DNA from: Roseateles sp.
Lineage (GTDB): Bacteria; Pseudomonadota; Gammaproteobacteria; Burkholderiales; Burkholderiaceae_C
Assembly: GCA_016790285.1 (NCBI GenBank)
Contig: JAEUPJ010000010.1
Span: 1-64,000, forward strand
Length of the DNA: 64,000 bases
Reading direction: 5' to 3'
How positions within the stretch are numbered: position 1 is the first letter of the stretch; the number at the start of each line of letters is the position of its first letter. Position numbers and translations under genes: made by a program. Positions 18,429-30,627 of this stretch are shown piece after piece. Under the pieces are notes generated by a model, which searched no databases, was not told where the DNA came from, and worked only from the letters and a program-made list of their open reading frames with translations.

Positions 18429-19525
18429 GTGAGGGAAGTATCGACCTCACGGCGCGCCAGGGCCAGGTACTCGGCCGAGCGCATCTCCTGCAGGCGCGAG
18501 ACCGTGCGCGGAAACTCGTGCGCAAGCGGCCCCTCGGTGTAGAGCTCCTCGGCGGGCACGGCGGCCGAGATGATGAGCTTCACGCGGCGGTCGTAGAGCA
18601 CGTCCACCAGCCACGTGAAGCGCCGCGCCTCGCTGGCCAGGCGCACGGGCATCTCGGGCACGTCCGACAGGATCACGGTGTGGAACTGGCTGGCCAGCTC
18701 CAGGTAGTCGTTCTGCGAGCGCGGGCCGCCACACAGGGTCTGGAAATCGAACCACACCACGCCGCCCGCGCGCCGTCGCGCCCAGAGCGCCCGGTGCTCG
18801 ATCATCAGCTTGCGGTCTTCGTCCTGCGCCTCGGCGAGCGACTCGAAGGCGCGCGTCAGCGCGGCCTCGTTCTCATCGTTCAGCGGCGTCAGATAGAGGT
18901 TCATGTCCTCCAGCGTGCGGCGCCGGTAGTCGGTGCCGGCGTCGACGTTGATGACCTCCAGGTGGGTCTTGAGCAGCTCGATGGCCGGCAGGATGCGGTC
19001 GCGGTGCAGGCCGTTGGGGTAGAGACCGTCGGGGTGGAAGTTGGACGTCGTGACGATGGACACGCGGTTGCGGAACAGCGCGTCCAGCAGCCGGTGCAGG
19101 ATCATCGCGTCGGTCACGTCGGCCACGTGGAACTCGTCGAAGCAGATGAGCCGGAAGCGCCGCGCGATGCGCTTGCCGAGTTCCTCCAGCGGGTCGGCAA
19201 TGCCCTTGAGCTCCTGCAGCTCACGGTGCACCTCGCGCATGAACTCGTGGAAATGCAGCCGCGTCTTGCGGGTGAGCGGCACGGCCTGGAAGAAGCAGTC
19301 CATCAGGAAGCTCTTGCCCCGCCCCACGCCGCCGTACATGTAGACGCCACGCGGGATGGGCGGGCGCACGAGCAGCTTGGTCACGGCATTGCTGCGGCGC
19401 GACTTGTAGGCCGCCCATTCGTCCTGGCAGCGCTGCAGCGCCTCGATGGCACGCAGCTGCGCCGCGTCGGCCTTGAAGCCGCGCTCGGCGAGAGTCTGCT
19501 GGTAGAGCTCGGTGACGGAGGTCAT
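18425..19525 (-). CDS. zapE: Cell-division-associated AAA ATPase ZapE
   Basis: AFG1-like ATPase that modulates FtsZ ring constriction in E. coli. Walker A is GGVGRGKS at residues 65-72, Walker B lies in RLICFDEFHVADV, and TTSNFHPDGLYPNGLHRDRI covers the sensor region. At 366 residues it matches the bacterial family. It follows lpdA after a 107-base gap holding a large imperfect palindrome. The sucA-sucB-lpdA-zapE order recurs in Burkholderiales. Confidence 0.94.
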   Translation of the reverse strand: MTSVTELYQQTLAERGFKADAAQLRAIEALQRCQDEWAAYKSRRSNAVTKLLVRPPIPRGVYMYGGVGRGKSFLMDCFFQAVPLTRKTRLHFHEFMREVHRELQELKGIADPLEELGKRIARRFRLICFDEFHVADVTDAMILHRLLDALFRNRVSIVTTSNFHPDGLYPNGLHRDRILPAIELLKTHLEVINVDAGTDYRRRTLEDMNLYLTPLNDENEAALTRAFESLAEAQDEDRKLMIEHRALWARRRAGGVVWFDFQTLCGGPRSQNDYLELASQFHTVILSDVPEMPVRLASEARRFTWLVDVLYDRRVKLIISAAVPAEELYTEGPLAHEFPRTVSRLQEMRSAEYLALARREVDTSLT

Positions 19526-19549
19526 GGCCTTGCATCAGCCCAAGAACAA

Positions 19550-19613
19550 AGCCACAGAGTCACAGAGCCGCACAGAGATCGGAATGTCTCTGTGCCTCCG
19601 TGCCTCTGTGGCT
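19550..19613. repeat. Large imperfect palindrome with CACAGAG words (dispersed-repeat type)
   Basis: Arm 19550-19578 (AGCCACAGAGTCACAGAGCC onward) and arm 19587-19613 (ending CCTCTGTGGCT) fold into a 27-29 bp imperfect stem with an 8-base loop. The motif CACAGAG recurs three times in one arm. It occupies the lpdA-zapE gap on the minus strand. The sequence resembles repetitive extragenic palindromes seen in many betaproteobacterial genomes, though other copies cannot be checked here. There is no T-tract. Confidence 0.75.
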
Positions 19614-19632
19614 GTGTTTGCGGCCTTCCTGG

Positions 19633-21054
19633 TCAGAAGTTCAGCGTGCGCTTGTCGACGGCGAGAGCCGCTTCCTTGGTCGCTTCGGACAGCGACGGGT
19701 GGGCGTGGCAGATGCGGGCGATGTCCTCGGCCGAGGCCTTGAACTCCATGGCGACGACGGCTTCCGAAATCAGCTCGGATGCGAACGGGCCGATGATGTG
19801 CACGCCCAGGATCTCGTCGGTCGTGGCGTCGGCCAGGAACTTGACGAAGCCGGTCGTGTCGCCCAGCGCGCGGGCGCGGCCATTGGCCAGGAAGGGGAAC
19901 TGCCCGGCCTTGTAGGCCACGCCTTCAGCCTTGAGCTGCTGCTCGGTCTTGCCGACCCAGGCGATCTCGGGCGAGGTGTAGATGACCCAGGGGATGGTGT
20001 TGAAGTTGACGTGACCATGCTGGCCCGCCATGCGCTCGGCCACCGCCACGCCCTCCTCCTCGGCCTTGTGCGCGAGCATGGGGCCGCGCACGACGTCGCC
20101 GATGGCCCAGACGCCAGGCAGGTTGGTCCGGCACTCGTCGTCCACGACGATGGCACCGCGCTCGTCGAGCTTCAGGCCGACCGCATCAGGGTTCAGACCG
20201 ATCGTGTTGGGCACGCGGCCGATCGAGACGATCAGCTTGTCCACCACCAGCGTCTGCTCCGCGCCCTTGGCGTCGGTGTAGGCGACGGTGACGTCCTTCT
20301 TGCCCTTGGTGACCTTGCTGATCTTGACGCTGAGCTGGATGTCCAGGCCCTGCTTCTTGAAGACCTTGGCGGCTTCCTTGGCCACGCCTTCGTCGGCGGC
20401 CGACAGGAAAGCGGGCATGGCTTCGAGGATGGTGACCTGCGAGCCCAGGCGACGCCACACCGAGCCCATCTCCAGGCCGATGACGCCCGAGCCGATGACG
20501 CCCAGCTTGGCCGGCACCGACGGGATGCGCAGCGCGCCGTCGTTGGAGAGGATCATCTCCTCGTCGAACTCCGCGCCGGGCAGCTGGCGGGCGTTGGAGC
20601 CCGTGGCCAGGATGACCTGCTTGGCGAACACGGTGTCGTCGCCGGCCTTGACCTCATAACCGCCATCCTTGGCGGCAACAAAGCTGCCGCGGCCGTGGAA
20701 GAAGGTGACCTTGTTCTTCTTGAACAGGTAGAGGATGCCGTCGTTGTTCTGCTTCACGACCGCGTCCTTGCGGCCGAGCATCTTGGCGACGTCGATCTTC
20801 AGGTTGTCCAGGCTGATGCCGTGGTCGGCGAAGTGATGGCCGGCGTGGTCGAAATGCTCCGACGACTGCAGCAGCGCCTTGGACGGGATGCAGCCCACGT
20901 TCGTGCAGGTGCCGCCCGGGGCCGGGCCGCCCTTGTCGTTCTTCCACTCGTCGACGCAGGCGACGTTCATGCCGAGTTGAGCCGCACGGATGGCCGCGAT
21001 GTAGCCGCCGGGGCCGCCGCCGATGACGACGACGTCGAATTGCTTGGTGCTCAT
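19633..21054 (-). CDS. lpdA: Dihydrolipoamide dehydrogenase (E3)
   Basis: Flavoprotein that reoxidises the dihydrolipoyl arms of 2-oxoacid dehydrogenase complexes, passing electrons to NAD. FAD binding is seen in [13 protein letters not shown], the redox disulfide in [16 protein letters not shown], the NAD-binding glycines in [14 protein letters not shown], and the C-terminal [14 protein letters not shown] carries the catalytic His-Glu pair. At 473 residues it is the normal length. It is third in the sucA-sucB-lpdA operon, 18 bases after sucB, so it most likely serves 2-oxoglutarate dehydrogenase. Confidence 0.97.
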   Translation of the reverse strand: MSTKQFDVVVIGGGPGGYIAAIRAAQLGMNVACVDEWKNDKGGPAPGGTCTNVGCIPSKALLQSSEHFDHAGHHFADHGISLDNLKIDVAKMLGRKDAVVKQNNDGILYLFKKNKVTFFHGRGSFVAAKDGGYEVKAGDDTVFAKQVILATGSNARQLPGAEFDEEMILSNDGALRIPSVPAKLGVIGSGVIGLEMGSVWRRLGSQVTILEAMPAFLSAADEGVAKEAAKVFKKQGLDIQLSVKISKVTKGKKDVTVAYTDAKGAEQTLVVDKLIVSIGRVPNTIGLNPDAVGLKLDERGAIVVDDECRTNLPGVWAIGDVVRGPMLAHKAEEEGVAVAERMAGQHGHVNFNTIPWVIYTSPEIAWVGKTEQQLKAEGVAYKAGQFPFLANGRARALGDTTGFVKFLADATTDEILGVHIIGPFASELISEAVVAMEFKASAEDIARICHAHPSLSEATKEAALAVDKRTLNF

Positions 21055-21072
21055 GCTGGTTCGTCCTTCGGC

Positions 21073-22326
<1,254 letters not shown>

Positions 22327-22415
22327 GGTGGGAGGCTCCGTGTCTTGTATTTGGGTATGGGGTGCGCAGGCGCAAGCAGACGCAGCGCCGGTTCAGGGCG
22401 CTGCGCGAGCCGTTC

Positions 22416-25271
<2,856 letters not shown>

Positions 25272-25578
25272 CTTTCGCTCACCTCTTGCCCCGGTTTCCA
25301 AGGCTTTGGCTGGTTGAAGAACCTTCCGCGACACGGCTCGACCGATTGGCGGATTGCGACCCACCTTCGCCGCAGCCAGAGGCCACAGCAAAAGGGACGG
25401 GAAGGACTGGTTTTACGTCTCAGGGGCCGAACTCTAGCACTTCGGGTTTGCCCGCGAAGGTGCACGGGGCGCGACAAAGTGCACTGATCCGGGTCATAAA
25501 AAGTTGACTGACTCGTAAACTTGGCGCCGCGCCAGCCCCGCGATTGAATGGCTGCGCCACGGGACAAGAGGATTCCCC
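25272..25578. other. 307-base divergent intergenic region (sucA / oxygenase)
   Basis: No convincing gene is present. It must hold the promoters for sucA (minus) and the oxygenase gene (plus). On the minus strand a TAGAGT -10-like hexamer at 25433-25438 is possible for sucA, giving a leader of about 155 bases. On the plus strand a TTGACT at 25504-25509 lacks a good -10 partner. An AT-richer stretch, unusual here, lies at about 25495-25520. Confidence 0.5.
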
Positions 25579-26421
25579 ATGCAAGTCCAGGTTGTTGACT
25601 ACCGCGCTGCCGACGCAGCAGAAAAGTTCACCCGCTCCCTGCACGAGACCGGTTTCGGCGTGCTGACCAACCACCCCATCCGGCAGTCGCTGGTGGAGAA
25701 GATCTACGCCGACTGGCTGGCCTTCTTCAACAGCGAGGCCAAGCACGGGTTCGCGTTCTCCAAGGAGACGCAGGACGGGTACTTCTCCACCGAGATCTCC
25801 GAGACCGCCAAGGGCTCGACGCAGAAGGACATCAAGGAGTACTTCCACGTCTACCCCTGGGGCCGCATCCCCGAGCAGCTCAAGGCAGACGCCCTCACCT
25901 ACTACCGGGAAGCCAATGCGCTGGCCGAAGAGCTGCTCGGCTGGGTCGAGCGCTACACGCCGCCCGAGATTGCGGCCAAGTACCGCGAGCCGCTGTCGAA
26001 CATGATCCAGGGCAGCACCAAGACGCTGCTGCGCGTGCTGCGCTACCCGCCACTGACGGGCCACGAGCCGGCCGGCTCGCTGCGCGCTGCGGCCCACGGC
26101 GACATCAACCTGCTGACCATCCTGCCCGCCGCCAACGAGCCGGGCCTGCAGGTGCTCGGCAAAGACGGTGCCTGGCACGACGTGCCCTGCGACTTCGGCA
26201 CGCTGACCATCAACATCGGCGACATGCTGCAGGAAGCTTCCGCCGGCTACTACCCGTCGACCCAGCACCGCGTCGTCAACCCCACGGGCGAAGGCGCCAC
26301 CAAGAGCCGGGTGTCGCTGCCGCTGTTCCTGCACCCGCGCGACAACGTCGTGCTGAGCGACCGCTACACGGCGGGCGCCTACCTCGAAGAGCGCCTGCGC
26401 GAGCTGGGCGTCAAGGCCTGA
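25579..26421 (+). CDS. 2-oxoglutarate/Fe(II)-dependent oxygenase, isopenicillin-N-synthase-like
   Basis: Double-stranded beta-helix oxygenase of 280 residues. The iron facial triad is visible as His173 and Asp175 (AAHGDINLLT) and His230 (STQHRVVNP), and Arg244 in TKSRVSLPLF would bind the 2-oxoglutarate carboxylate. The N-terminal DIOX_N-type segment is also intact. The substrate cannot be deduced. It is divergent from sucA, whose product consumes the same co-substrate. It stands alone, with the LuxR-type gene 218 bases downstream. Confidence 0.87.
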   Translation: MQVQVVDYRAADAAEKFTRSLHETGFGVLTNHPIRQSLVEKIYADWLAFFNSEAKHGFAFSKETQDGYFSTEISETAKGSTQKDIKEYFHVYPWGRIPEQLKADALTYYREANALAEELLGWVERYTPPEIAAKYREPLSNMIQGSTKTLLRVLRYPPLTGHEPAGSLRAAAHGDINLLTILPAANEPGLQVLGKDGAWHDVPCDFGTLTINIGDMLQEASAGYYPSTQHRVVNPTGEGATKSRVSLPLFLHPRDNVVLSDRYTAGAYLEERLRELGVKA

Positions 26422-26639
26422 AGCCCCGGGGGCGCTGCAGCCGTCGGCGACGGCCGGATCAGCGCCCACCTTCTGCATCGCCGCTTTCTGCGCCGTCGGC
26501 ACCGCATGCACGACGCGTCAAGCCAGCCGCCAAGCTTCGCCTGACATTTCGCCGGTTCGTTCGTCTTGCCCTTTGACAGATGCGGGCCGCAGCTCCGTGG
26601 GGAGCCCGGCTGGCCCGCCACTGCGACGGGAGAACGACG

Positions 26640-27302
26640 ATGTACGAACGGTTCATGCCAGCGGGCGCCTGTCTGCTCTTGGACGACAGCCTGGCGGTGG
26701 TCCACGCGACCCCGGCGGCGCGACGACTGCTGCAACAAAGCCCACCCACGCTGGTCGTGCAGCAGCGACACCTGCACGCCATTGACTACGCCGTCGCGCT
26801 GAACAATGCCCTCGCGTCAGCCGCGCGGGGGGTTCCCGCAGCTATCGCGCTACGCCGCCCTGCTCGGCTGCCGCTGACGCTGCGCGCCGAAGCCTGGACC
26901 GCAGCAGGGCTCGACAGGGTGCTCGTCACCCTGCGTGATCCCGAGCTCGAGGCCCCCGACCCCGAATTGCTGCAAGCCCTCTTCGACCTCACCCCCACGG
27001 AGGCACTGGTGGCGGCAGGCCTGGCCCAAGGCATGGACAGCACCGAACTGGCTCACGACATGGGCGTGCAGGCCAACACCGTGCAATCGCACGTCAAGCG
27101 CGTCCTTCTCAAAAGCGGCACACACCGGCAGTCGCAGCTTGTCTCGCTGATCCTGCGCAGCGCAGCCATGCCAGATCACCCCCGGTTCGTGGGGGAGCAG
27201 CCAGCCGATGTGCCAGGTCTTGCCCAAACAGGTAACGACACCTTTGCGTGCACTGAATACATTCTTTCAAAGCAACGGGCAGGCTCCTGTCGCTGCCTGT
27301 GA
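26640..27302 (+). CDS. LuxR/GerE-type helix-turn-helix regulator
   Basis: A 220-residue protein. Residues 117-172 (LTPTEALVAAGLAQGMDSTE onward, with ANTVQSHVKRVLLKSG) form a GerE-type DNA-binding domain. The first 115 residues look like a degenerate PAS-like sensing domain (ACLLLDDSLAVVHATPAARRLL). There is no receiver aspartate, so it is not a classic response regulator. The tail of about 45 residues past the HTH holds four cysteines. The start is set by GGGAGAACGAC upstream. It directly precedes a PEP-CTERM gene whose leader has the same 11 bases, so that gene is its likely target. Confidence 0.8.
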   Translation: MYERFMPAGACLLLDDSLAVVHATPAARRLLQQSPPTLVVQQRHLHAIDYAVALNNALASAARGVPAAIALRRPARLPLTLRAEAWTAAGLDRVLVTLRDPELEAPDPELLQALFDLTPTEALVAAGLAQGMDSTELAHDMGVQANTVQSHVKRVLLKSGTHRQSQLVSLILRSAAMPDHPRFVGEQPADVPGLAQTGNDTFACTEYILSKQRAGSCRCL

Positions 27303-27339
27303 TTTCGCTGTCATCACTTAGCCACTAGGGAGAACGACC

Positions 27340-29283
27340 ATGACCCAGCACCCCCACCGAGCCGCCCGCCGGCCACTGCAGCTTGGCGGCATCGCCATGG
27401 CACTCGCACTCCTGCAGGCTCCCGCCTGGGCGACCAGCTACATCTGGCAGGGCGGCAGCGGCGTGTGGGACGACCCCGGCCGCTGGACGCTCCTGGGCGT
27501 GCCCGGCAGCGGCGACACCGCCACCGTCCAGGGCACCGGCACCGGTGAGGTGCTCGTGCGCGACCTGCGCAGCGTCGGGGAACTCATCATCAACGGCAAC
27601 CTGGCCAGCACCTCCACGCTGACGGCGGGAGCGCTGACCTTTGAATCGGGATACTTCGGCCGCACCATCGCACAGGGCGCCGGCGGCATCATGAATGTCA
27701 CCGGCAACACGGTGTTCAACGGCGCCTTCGTGCAAACGGTGGCCTACAGCAGCACCATCAACCTCGGCGGCAACGCCACCTGGCTGGCGGGCAACGGCCG
27801 CATCTCGGTCGAGCCAGCCTACAGCGCCGGGGCACAGAGCTATGCCACGTCGGTGCTCAACATCGGGGCGGGCACCACTTTCAGCGACCTGGGCGCGGCC
27901 GGCACCAGCGGGTTCAAGGTCATCAGCGGAACCAACATCGATGGCACCTACCTGCGCAGCGGCGTGGGCGACACCTACGGGCGCAACATCAACGTCAATG
28001 GCACGCTGAACATCGCCAGCGGCAACTTCATCTTCGACACCGGCAACTATGCCAACACGTCCCGCGGCACCATCAACGTCGCCAGCGGCAGCACGCTCGG
28101 CCTGGCCAACATCACGTTCACGCAAGGCAGCGTCATCAACAACGGGCTGGTGCGTCAGTACGGCGGCAACGTGACGGTGAGCAGCGGCGTTCAGATCGGC
28201 GGCGCCTGGCAAATGGATCAGGGCGTCATGACGGTCGAGGGCAACCACACCCTCGCCTCGCTCGTGCTCAAAGGCAACCAGATCAACGGTGCAGGCACCT
28301 TGACCACCGGCAGCCTCACGTTCAACGGCGGCAAGATGGGGGGCACCAGCGGCGCGCTGGGCGGCGGCACATTGGCGGTGACAGGAACGGCCACCCTCAG
28401 CGGTAGCAGCGTTCTGAATGTCGACTACAACCACACCCTCAATCTCGGCGGCGCAACCCGCTGGACCGCGGGCGACGGTCGCCTGGCCGTTTCCACCGGC
28501 GGCAGCTCCGGCCCGGATGCCCACCTGAACGTGCTCGCCGGCGCGACCTTCACGGACGAAGGATCCGCCGCGGCCAACAGCTACAAGACGCTCGTCGGCT
28601 CGCGCCTCTTCACCAACAGTGGCACCTACGTGCGTACCGGCCTGGGCGAAACCTACGCCTCCGGCTTCAGCAACGCGGGCCTGCTGCGAATCGACCAGGG
28701 CACCTTCAGCGTCGACGCGAGCTTCAGCAACACCGGTCGGGTCCATGTGGCCTCCGGTGCCCGGCTGATGACCTACAGCAACCAGTTCGTCAGCAACGGT
28801 GCCCTCACGGGGGACGGCGTCGTGAAGACCCTCAACGCCGGTACGGCGTTGACGAGCAATGGCAGCATCAACCCCGGCCAGGACGGCAGCGCCGGCACGC
28901 TCACCATCGACGGCGATCTGACGCTGAGCGGCAGCTCGGTGCTGCATATCGACCTGACCAGCAACGGCGCCGACAGGCTCGTGGTCACGAGCGACGCCTT
29001 GTGGCGCGGCGAGCTTTCCATCTGGGGCGGCGCGGACCTGTCGCTGCAGGTAGGCGACGCCTACACGATTGCCAGCTTCAGCCAGCGGGTGTCCAACTCC
29101 GTGTTTGACAGCATCAGCTGGCACGGGCTGAACGGCAACCAGTTCGCCATCGACTACACGACCGACAGCATCGTGCTGCGCGTGACTGCCGTGCCGGAGC
29201 CAGCCAGCTACGCGCTGTGGGCGCTGGGCCTGGCACTGGTGGCAGGCTGCAAATCGCGGCGTGGAGCCAACACCCGGGCATGA
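27340..29283 (+). CDS. PEP-CTERM-anchored beta-repeat exoprotein
   Basis: This is a secreted 647-residue protein with a signal peptide ending near residue 32 (LLQAPAWA). A long Gly/Ser/Thr/Asn-rich region follows, with imperfect repeats such as NVTGNTVFNGAF, LNIASGNFIFDTGN and LTTGSLTFNGGK, probably a right-handed beta-helix. The C-terminus VPEPASYALWALGLALVAGC followed by KSRR is a textbook PEP-CTERM signal: exosortase target, membrane helix and basic tail. Such proteins are tied to exopolysaccharide and biofilm production. No exosortase gene is in the window. The 658-codon open frame on the opposite strand is an artefact of base composition. Confidence 0.9.
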   Translation: MTQHPHRAARRPLQLGGIAMALALLQAPAWATSYIWQGGSGVWDDPGRWTLLGVPGSGDTATVQGTGTGEVLVRDLRSVGELIINGNLASTSTLTAGALTFESGYFGRTIAQGAGGIMNVTGNTVFNGAFVQTVAYSSTINLGGNATWLAGNGRISVEPAYSAGAQSYATSVLNIGAGTTFSDLGAAGTSGFKVISGTNIDGTYLRSGVGDTYGRNINVNGTLNIASGNFIFDTGNYANTSRGTINVASGSTLGLANITFTQGSVINNGLVRQYGGNVTVSSGVQIGGAWQMDQGVMTVEGNHTLASLVLKGNQINGAGTLTTGSLTFNGGKMGGTSGALGGGTLAVTGTATLSGSSVLNVDYNHTLNLGGATRWTAGDGRLAVSTGGSSGPDAHLNVLAGATFTDEGSAAANSYKTLVGSRLFTNSGTYVRTGLGETYASGFSNAGLLRIDQGTFSVDASFSNTGRVHVASGARLMTYSNQFVSNGALTGDGVVKTLNAGTALTSNGSINPGQDGSAGTLTIDGDLTLSGSSVLHIDLTSNGADRLVVTSDALWRGELSIWGGADLSLQVGDAYTIASFSQRVSNSVFDSISWHGLNGNQFAIDYTTDSIVLRVTAVPEPASYALWALGLALVAGCKSRRGANTRA

Positions 29284-29318
29284 CCGGCCACCCGCGGGCA
29301 TGCAGGCTAGGATGCGAC

Positions 29319-29340
29319 GGCCTCGGCTGTCGCCGAAGCC
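29319..29340. other. Hairpin before the sigma-factor operon
   Basis: GGCCTCGGC and GCCGAAGCC form a 9-bp stem with one mismatch and a TGTC loop. It lies 36 bases after the PEP-CTERM stop and 16 bases before the sigma-factor ATG. There is no T-tract. It may be a terminator for the upstream gene or a leader structure. Confidence 0.4.
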
Positions 29341-29356
29341 CTAACACCGCCCTGGC

Positions 29357-30010
29357 ATGGAACTTGACGCCAACTCATTCCACCAAGCATGCCGCGAAGG
29401 CGGCCGGCAGATCGAAGCCTGGCTTCGCGTCGTCGACCGCGAACACGGCGCGCGCTTCTATCGCGAAGCGGCTGGCGCGTTGCGCAGTTGGCATGCTGCC
29501 GAAGACGTTGTTCAGGAGGCGATGGTCAAGGTGTGGCAGCGCTGCACGACGTTTCGCGGCATGGGTGATCCGGTGGCATGGATCCACCAGATCGTGCGCC
29601 ACACCCTGCTGGACGCCCTGCGCCAGCGCAAAACCCAGGCCCCACGCGAAGCGCCGCTGCATGACGACGACGGGCAGTTGACGCAGGACGTCGAAGCGGC
29701 CGTGCGAGAACTTTCTGCCAGCCAGGTTTGCACCCCGGACGGCATGCTGGCCGAGCACCAGGTGGAAGCCGTGTTTCGCCGGTGCTTCGAGCAGTTCGCG
29801 GCTGCCCATCCCGAACACGCGATGGTGCTGCGCTGGGTGGTGGAGGACGGGCTGGACAACGCCGCCATCGAGGCCTTGCTGGAACGCAGCCCGGGCGCCA
29901 CGCGCGAGTTCATCTCGCAATGCCGCAAGAAGGCGCGCCCCTTCTTCTCGGCTTGGTACGCGCTGGTCAGCCCTGCCCAGACGCAGACCCGCACCGGCAT
30001 GCCGTCATGA
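29357..30010 (+). CDS. ECF-like sigma-70 family RNA polymerase sigma factor
   Basis: 217 residues. Region 2 is seen at about residues 35-93, with AAEDVVQEAMVKVWQR as the core-binding helix and DPVAWIHQIVRHTLLDALRQ as the -10 recognition part. Region 4 is at about 135-195 (NAAIEALLERSPGATREFIS). Region 3 is absent, as in ECF factors. It would direct RNA polymerase to a dedicated promoter set. The stop codon overlaps the next start (ATGA), and the next gene has anti-sigma topology. No autoregulated promoter could be identified by eye. Confidence 0.85.
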   Translation: MELDANSFHQACREGGRQIEAWLRVVDREHGARFYREAAGALRSWHAAEDVVQEAMVKVWQRCTTFRGMGDPVAWIHQIVRHTLLDALRQRKTQAPREAPLHDDDGQLTQDVEAAVRELSASQVCTPDGMLAEHQVEAVFRRCFEQFAAAHPEHAMVLRWVVEDGLDNAAIEALLERSPGATREFISQCRKKARPFFSAWYALVSPAQTQTRTGMPS

Positions 30011-30627
30011 GCCCACCTGGCGATGACGACCAGCAATGGCTGGACCTACTGGCCGGCCGGGCCGCGCCGGATGCCGATGCGCGCACGCGCAAGGAAGCCG
30101 CCTGGCTGCGTGCCGCCCTGCTCAGCTATCGGGTCAGTGCGCCGCCTGGCGCGCCCACGCACGCCGATGACCGCATCAGCCGCCTGCTGACCCGCGCCCG
30201 TGGAGCCGGCGTGCTGCCCGCTGCCGCGAACGACGACCGCCTGCCCGGCCAGCCAGCCACACGTTCATACCGGCACCGCTGGCCACAGGCACTGGCGGCT
30301 GGCGTCGTGCTGTGCGGCCTCGTCCTCGTGAGCCTGCCGTCACGGCAGACCGTGGAGGAAGACGACCGGGCGATGCGCGGCACCCCGTTGCAGCAGATCA
30401 CGACGCCAGACGCGGCCTTGCGCCGCAACCAGCTGCTGCAAGACCTGCGTGCCGCGGGCCTCGATGCCCAGCCCTACGAGCGCCTGGGCCGACTGGGCAT
30501 CGACGTGAGCCTGCCTGTACCGCTGCCGCGCGATCAAGCGGCAGCGCTCAAGCGGCTCGGCCTGCAGCCGCCGCCGGGACCCAGCCTTCAGATCGAGCTC
30601 CTCGCCCCCGAGCCGCCCCGCCCATGA
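30007..30627 (+). CDS. Single-pass membrane protein, probable anti-sigma factor
   Basis: 206 residues with no recognised domain. About 92 cytoplasmic residues (DDDQQWLDLLAGRAAPDADA onward, the acidic helical start typical of anti-sigma proteins) precede one membrane segment at about residues 93-110 (WPQALAAGVVLCGLVLVSL). About 95 periplasmic residues follow, ending in a Pro-rich tail. No zinc-finger HxxxCxxC is present, so it is not a ZAS-type anti-sigma. The assignment rests on topology and on ATGA overlaps with both the sigma gene and the protease gene. Confidence 0.65.
   Translation: MSPPGDDDQQWLDLLAGRAAPDADARTRKEAAWLRAALLSYRVSAPPGAPTHADDRISRLLTRARGAGVLPAAANDDRLPGQPATRSYRHRWPQALAAGVVLCGLVLVSLPSRQTVEEDDRAMRGTPLQQITTPDAALRRNQLLQDLRAAGLDAQPYERLGRLGIDVSLPVPLPRDQAAALKRLGLQPPPGPSLQIELLAPEPPRP

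Noticed and set aside
27325-29301. 658-codon minus-strand frame opposite the PEP-CTERM gene
   Set aside because: The plus strand has a signal peptide, repeats and sorting signal; the antisense frame has none.
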